Shown here piece after piece: positions 6,551-8,809 of a stretch of DNA of 8,809 nucleotides. Origin of the DNA: Paenibacillus sp. Lineage in GTDB: Bacteria > Bacillota > Bacilli > Paenibacillales > Paenibacillaceae. Position numbers and translations under genes: made by a program. Within the stretch, counting starts at the first letter, position 1; every line of letters begins with the position of its first letter. A model generated the notes under the pieces. It did no database searches, was not told the origin of the DNA, and saw only the letters and a list, made by a program, of their open reading frames with translations. The stretch spans positions 1 to 8,809 of the forward strand of contig JAQSXN010000119.1 of NCBI GenBank assembly GCA_029256665.1, in the 5' to 3' direction.

Positions 6551-8311
6551 ATGAAGGAAGCGGAATACGAGGCAGTCGCGGCGGGCGGAGGAGATACGAG
6601 CGGAATGAATACGGCCTCCATCAACGAAAGGCGGATGCTGCTGAAGGCAATCGAATCGAAAGAGGATCAGTATAATGCCGAATTTCGCATGCTGAGGTCG
6701 CCCTTTAGCAGCCCTGGTTATCACACGACGATCAAGCAAGCCGAATTCATCCATTCCACTTCCAAATCGCTTATATATGCGCTCGGTCTGCTGGACACGG
6801 GACTTGCGCGATATGAACGTCGGGCGTTCGATATAATCGAACAAGTGATTTCCATGCAGGACACGGACCGCAGTCGAAGCACGTTCGGCATCTGGCCCTG
6901 GTATTACGAGGAGTCTCTGGATCAGATGTCCCCTCCTGACTGGAACTGGGCCGATTTCTGCGGCAAGCAGCTGGTTATGACGGTCAAGCGGCACGGCGAC
7001 CGGTTGCCGGAAGGGCTGCGAGCGGCCATGCGAGAGGCGATATGCAACGCATGCGACGCTATCATCATTCGGGATGTCGGTCCCCATTATACGAATATTG
7101 CCATCATGGGCGCGTTCGTCACGCTGATCGCCGGGGAGCTGTACGGGCGAGAGGATTATCGGCTCTACGGTTTGGAACGGCTGGAGAAGTTGGCCGCGTA
7201 TACGAAGCCGAGAGGAGCTTTTCAAGAGTACAACAGCCCTACGTATACTTATATCGCGATCTTGGAGCTGTCCAAGATCGCATCGGTTGCCGTCACATCG
7301 CGGGCAGGCGAAATATGCGAGGAATTGCTGGACATGGCTTGGGAGAGCGTGGGCGTGCATTACCACCATGCGACGGCTCAATGGTCTGGACCCCACAGCA
7401 GAACATACCGGACGCTGCTCCGGGATGAGACCAAGGCGTTCATGCAGTTGGCGACGGGAGGCGCCCTATTCTATTCCCCGTGGGAAGATCTGTATTATGA
7501 CGAGGAATGGTATCTGGGCGGCGTAGCTTGTCCAGCGAAGCATGTGCCGCTGTTCCTGGCTTCGGAAGTCCGAAGCATCAAGCAATGCTACGAGATCGAC
7601 GGCAAAGGCGGGGGGAAATCGGCGACTACATTTATGACGCCGGAATTTACACTCGGCAGCTTCGACTGCGAAATCATGTGGAACCAAAGAAGAACGCTGC
7701 TTGCTTATATCGCGAACGGAGAAGAAGCGACTTACGTTAATCTGCGTTGCCTGCATGACGGCTACGATTATTGTTCGGCGGTGCTCCATTCCGACCAGGA
7801 GCAAGGCCATGCATTATTTGGTGTCGGCTTCCTGACCTCAGGAGGCGACAGCCATCCTAATCTGGACCGGATGGACGGACGGATTCAGGCTTCCGATCTC
7901 AGGCTCCGCCTGGAAATCGGCGGTTGCTTGGATCGGGTCAGCGCTGCCGTCCTCCCGGGGAATGAAGGGGCGGATATGCGTATTCATGAGACGCCGCTTA
8001 AGCTTCGGACCTGGCATGCCGCTTTCGGCCAAGACGACGTTCTGCGACATGGCGCTCCGTTGCAATGGGAGGCAAGCGAGGCGGACGGCAATCTGTTCAT
8101 CGACCTCGTATTGTATAGCGGCGTTCGACGTGAAATCGACTTTCGGAGCTTGAAGGAGGCTGCGTTGGCATTCTCGCTTTTCGTAGGCCGAGAAGACCCA
8201 ACGACTTACTTGCCGAAAGTGACAATGGACGGCGATCGCATCGGCGTCAGCGGTACATGGCGCGAACGCGAGCTTAGCCTGAATCTGCCGGCTCGCCCTG
8301 GCGAATGGTAA
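6551..8311 (+). CDS. Unrecognised protein; helical toroid plus beta domain, possible uronide-active enzyme
   Basis: I do not recognise a named family for this 586-residue product. It has no signal peptide or membrane segment, so it is probably cytoplasmic. Residues 1 to about 340 are alpha-helical with aromatic, polar motifs in the style of alpha/alpha-toroid carbohydrate enzymes: WPWYYEE, PDWNWADFCGKQL, GPHYTNIA (G177, H179, Y180, N182), FQEYNSPTYTY (F224 to Y234), HYHHATAQW (H270-W278) and GPHSRTY (H282, R284). From about 360 the protein is beta-rich, opening with TPEFTLGSFD and MWNQRRTLLAY. Toroid-plus-beta-sandwich layouts occur in heparinase II/III-like and alginate lyase-like families, where Asn, His, Tyr and Arg act in catalysis. 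It lies seven bases after the lyase gene, so the two are surely co-translated. I infer a lyase or glycoside hydrolase acting on the imported oligosaccharide; a non-catalytic role is not excluded. An alternative start exists at 6605. Confidence 0.85.
   Translation: MKEAEYEAVAAGGGDTSGMNTASINERRMLLKAIESKEDQYNAEFRMLRSPFSSPGYHTTIKQAEFIHSTSKSLIYALGLLDTGLARYERRAFDIIEQVISMQDTDRSRSTFGIWPWYYEESLDQMSPPDWNWADFCGKQLVMTVKRHGDRLPEGLRAAMREAICNACDAIIIRDVGPHYTNIAIMGAFVTLIAGELYGREDYRLYGLERLEKLAAYTKPRGAFQEYNSPTYTYIAILELSKIASVAVTSRAGEICEELLDMAWESVGVHYHHATAQWSGPHSRTYRTLLRDETKAFMQLATGGALFYSPWEDLYYDEEWYLGGVACPAKHVPLFLASEVRSIKQCYEIDGKGGGKSATTFMTPEFTLGSFDCEIMWNQRRTLLAYIANGEEATYVNLRCLHDGYDYCSAVLHSDQEQGHALFGVGFLTSGGDSHPNLDRMDGRIQASDLRLRLEIGGCLDRVSAAVLPGNEGADMRIHETPLKLRTWHAAFGQDDVLRHGAPLQWEASEADGNLFIDLVLYSGVRREIDFRSLKEAALAFSLFVGREDPTTYLPKVTMDGDRIGVSGTWRERELSLNLPARPGEW
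6587..6607 (+). promoter_or_regulatory. Competing Shine-Dalgarno and ATG inside the unknown gene
   Basis: GGAGGAGAT (6587-6595) stands nine bases before an in-frame ATG at 6605 (residue 19). The upstream start at 6551 uses AGGAGAGTGA (6534-6543), which overlaps the preceding stop. The 18 residues between the starts are rich in Ala, Gly and Glu and show no motif, so the shorter protein (568 residues) is possible. I kept the longer form because of tight coupling to the upstream gene. Confidence 0.4.
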
Positions 8312-8327
8312 CAAGTACCCAGCGCCC

Positions 8328-8344
8328 GGTAACATAAGGTTACC
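8328..8344 (+). repeat. Short inverted repeat before the terminator
   Basis: GGTAAC (8328-8333) pairs with GTTACC (8339-8344) across a five-base loop. A further GGTAAC copy overlaps the stop codon at 8307-8312 and could compete for the same partner. The hairpin lies just upstream of the terminator. It may be only a 3'-end structure; no known element is recognised. Confidence 0.4.
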
Positions 8345-8350
8345 CTCCGT

Positions 8351-8393
8351 AAAGCAAACAACTCGCCCGAAAAGGCGGGTTGTTTGCTTTTTT
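8351..8393 (+). terminator. Strong intrinsic terminator closing the sugar operon
   Basis: A near-perfect stem of 17 pairs joins 8351-8367 to 8374-8390, with one T-G wobble (T8363) and the six-base loop CGAAAA. The 3' arm ends in six T residues (8388-8393), and the matching A residues at the base of the 5' arm could let it work on the reverse strand as well. It lies 39 bases after the last stop codon and would isolate the operon from the rRNA promoter region downstream. Confidence 0.93.
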
Positions 8394-8607
8394 GGCGCGA
8401 CAACGCAGGATCGTTACTTCGGGGATGGGTCGAAGGCAAGTGTGAATGAACAACGTCTGATGCAATTAAAAAGAGGATATTGGCAAGTTCGCTCTTCGAA
8501 TGCTAGGCGATAAGGCGCCATTCATCGCTCGGTTAGTTGAGATGGTTGCGGATTGCTCGATGAATGGAATGAAGGTTAAGGGGGATTGTCTGTCTTGGCG
8601 TCTAGCA
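8394..8607. other. Non-coding spacer between terminator and rRNA promoters
   Basis: No convincing gene is seen in this stretch. ATG codons here give only very short frames or one unsupported 43-codon frame. The notable content is the inverted repeat at 8518-8567 and a GGCGCC palindrome (8514-8519) directly against its left arm. Confidence 0.6.
8518..8567. repeat. Perfect 10-bp inverted repeat with 30-base spacing
   Basis: CCATTCATCG (8518-8527) and CGATGAATGG (8558-8567) are exact reverse complements separated by 30 bases. No T-run follows, so it does not read as a terminator. It lies about 41 bases upstream of the possible P1 -35 region. It could be a binding site for a dimeric or looping regulator, a structured RNA element, or chance; the arms are seen directly, the role is unknown. 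Confidence 0.5.
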
Positions 8608-8636
8608 AACTTGGCAGTAATTTTATTCTATATAAT
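8608..8636 (+). promoter_or_regulatory. Possible upstream rRNA promoter (P1)
   Basis: A consensus TATAAT lies at 8631-8636. With 17-base spacing the -35 would be AACTTG (8608-8613), which is weak; TTGGCA at 8611-8616 is a better hexamer but only 14 bases away. Bacillus rRNA operons commonly carry tandem promoters, and this -10 lies 70 bases before the stronger one, which is why it is listed. Confidence 0.4.
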
Positions 8637-8640
8637 AAGA

Positions 8641-8676
8641 AGCGATAAACTCTTTGAAATAAATATAAAATAATGC
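8641..8676 (+). promoter_or_regulatory. A/T-rich UP-like element
   Basis: This stretch, especially 8657-8674, is almost pure A and T directly upstream of the -35 at 8677. Such sequence contacts the alpha subunits of RNA polymerase at strong ribosomal promoters. The region also contains CTCTTTGAAA at 8650-8659, an exact copy of the boxA core found further down. Confidence 0.5.
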
Positions 8677-8706
8677 TTGCATTCCACTAGGCGGGCGTGA
8701 TATATT
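8677..8706 (+). promoter_or_regulatory. Main rRNA operon promoter (P2)
   Basis: TTGCAT (8677-8682) is separated by 18 bases from TATATT (8701-8706), and a TG at 8698-8699 makes an extended -10. An A/T-rich stretch lies directly upstream. Transcription is expected to begin near 8713. The following leader with boxA identifies this as the control region of a ribosomal RNA operon rather than of a protein gene. Confidence 0.75.
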
Positions 8707-8753
8707 ATGTAAGTCGCCGCTGAGACATTGGCGCTGACAACGAAAGAAATGAT

Positions 8754-8765
8754 TGCTCTTTGAAA
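8754..8765 (+). promoter_or_regulatory. boxA antitermination element
   Basis: TGCTCTTTGAAA matches the boxA consensus (TGCTCTTTAACA) recognised by NusB with S10 (NusE) on nascent rRNA. It lies about 40 bases after the predicted P2 start, as expected for a ribosomal leader, and helps polymerase resist Rho during rRNA synthesis. Confidence 0.75.
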
Positions 8766-8793
8766 ACTGAACAACGAGCGAAACTGCCCGATC

Positions 8794-8807
8794 CATTCGC
8801 AAGAATG
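8794..8807 (+). other. Leader hairpin with GCAA tetraloop
   Basis: CATTC (8794-8798) pairs with GAATG (8803-8807) around the stable GCAA tetraloop. It lies in the rRNA leader downstream of boxA, where small stems are common near processing sites. The structure is short, so it is offered tentatively. Confidence 0.35.
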
Positions 8808-8809
8808 AA

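Larger units (their letters stand above)
8713..8809 (+). other. rRNA operon leader (16S gene expected just past the window)
   Basis: The transcribed leader holds a boxA motif in the phrase CTCTTTGAAAACTGAACAA, which I recognise as typical of Bacillales sequence just before 16S rRNA. A small hairpin follows at 8794-8807. No mature 16S sequence is present; the leader runs off the right edge. Confidence 0.75.

Noticed and set aside
6509..7396. Open frame of 295 codons on the - strand opposite the unknown enzyme
   Set aside because: It spans the junction of two co-directional genes with clear Shine-Dalgarno sites, and its translation looks low in complexity and without a family pattern.
8542..8673. 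A 43-codon frame before the rRNA promoters, starting ATG at 8542
   Set aside because: No good Shine-Dalgarno precedes it, and it runs through the possible P1 and the A/T-rich upstream element, so it is most likely chance.
8713..8738. Possible stem in the early rRNA leader (CGCC against GGCG, GTC against GAC)
   Set aside because: The pairs do not stack without bulges, so the structure is too weak to annotate.
8312..8809. Search for CRISPR repeats, tRNA genes, transposase remnants or attachment sites
   Set aside because: No repeated units with regular spacers, no cloverleaf-like sequence and no insertion-sequence ends were seen here or elsewhere in the window.

Overview
The window looks like a Gram-positive Firmicute of the Paenibacillus type (Paenibacillaceae). 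Three things point there: two LplB/LplC-type sugar permeases with a lipobox-bearing LplA-type binding protein, a membrane-bound two-TM AraC regulator in the same operon, and a GC-rich coding style ending next to a Bacillales-style ribosomal RNA leader. The assignment is inferred from gene families and layout, not from a database match.

Bases 1-8311 hold six genes on the + strand with gaps of 25, 85, 45, 31 and 7 bases. In order they are: the C-terminal end of an LplB-type permease (cut by the window edge), an LplC/YtcP-type permease, a 540-residue lipoprotein solute-binding protein, a 773-residue transmembrane AraC-family regulator with an extracellular Cache-like domain, a 356-residue beta-propeller protein resembling cytoplasmic oligogalacturonate lyase (PL22), and a 586-residue protein of unrecognised family that looks like an alpha-helical toroid followed by a beta-rich domain. 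A strong intrinsic terminator (8351-8393) closes the operon.

The likely job is uptake and intracellular breakdown of an acidic (uronic-acid-containing) oligosaccharide, probably of pectic origin. The binding protein captures it and the two permeases import it. No ATPase gene is visible, so a shared MsmX/UgpC-type ATPase elsewhere is expected. The propeller lyase and the unknown toroid protein would process it in the cytoplasm. The regulator could sense an external ligand and activate the operon from the membrane. An extended -10 promoter and a small hairpin sit between the second permease and the binding-protein gene, which could raise expression of the binding protein.

Bases 8312-8809 contain no convincing gene. 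After the terminator come a spacer with a perfect 10-bp inverted repeat (8518-8567) and then what reads as an rRNA operon control region: a possible P1, an A/T-rich UP-like stretch, a good extended -10 P2 (8677-8706), and a leader with a boxA antitermination motif. The 16S gene itself would begin just past the right edge. The best candidate for something undescribed is the 586-residue protein.
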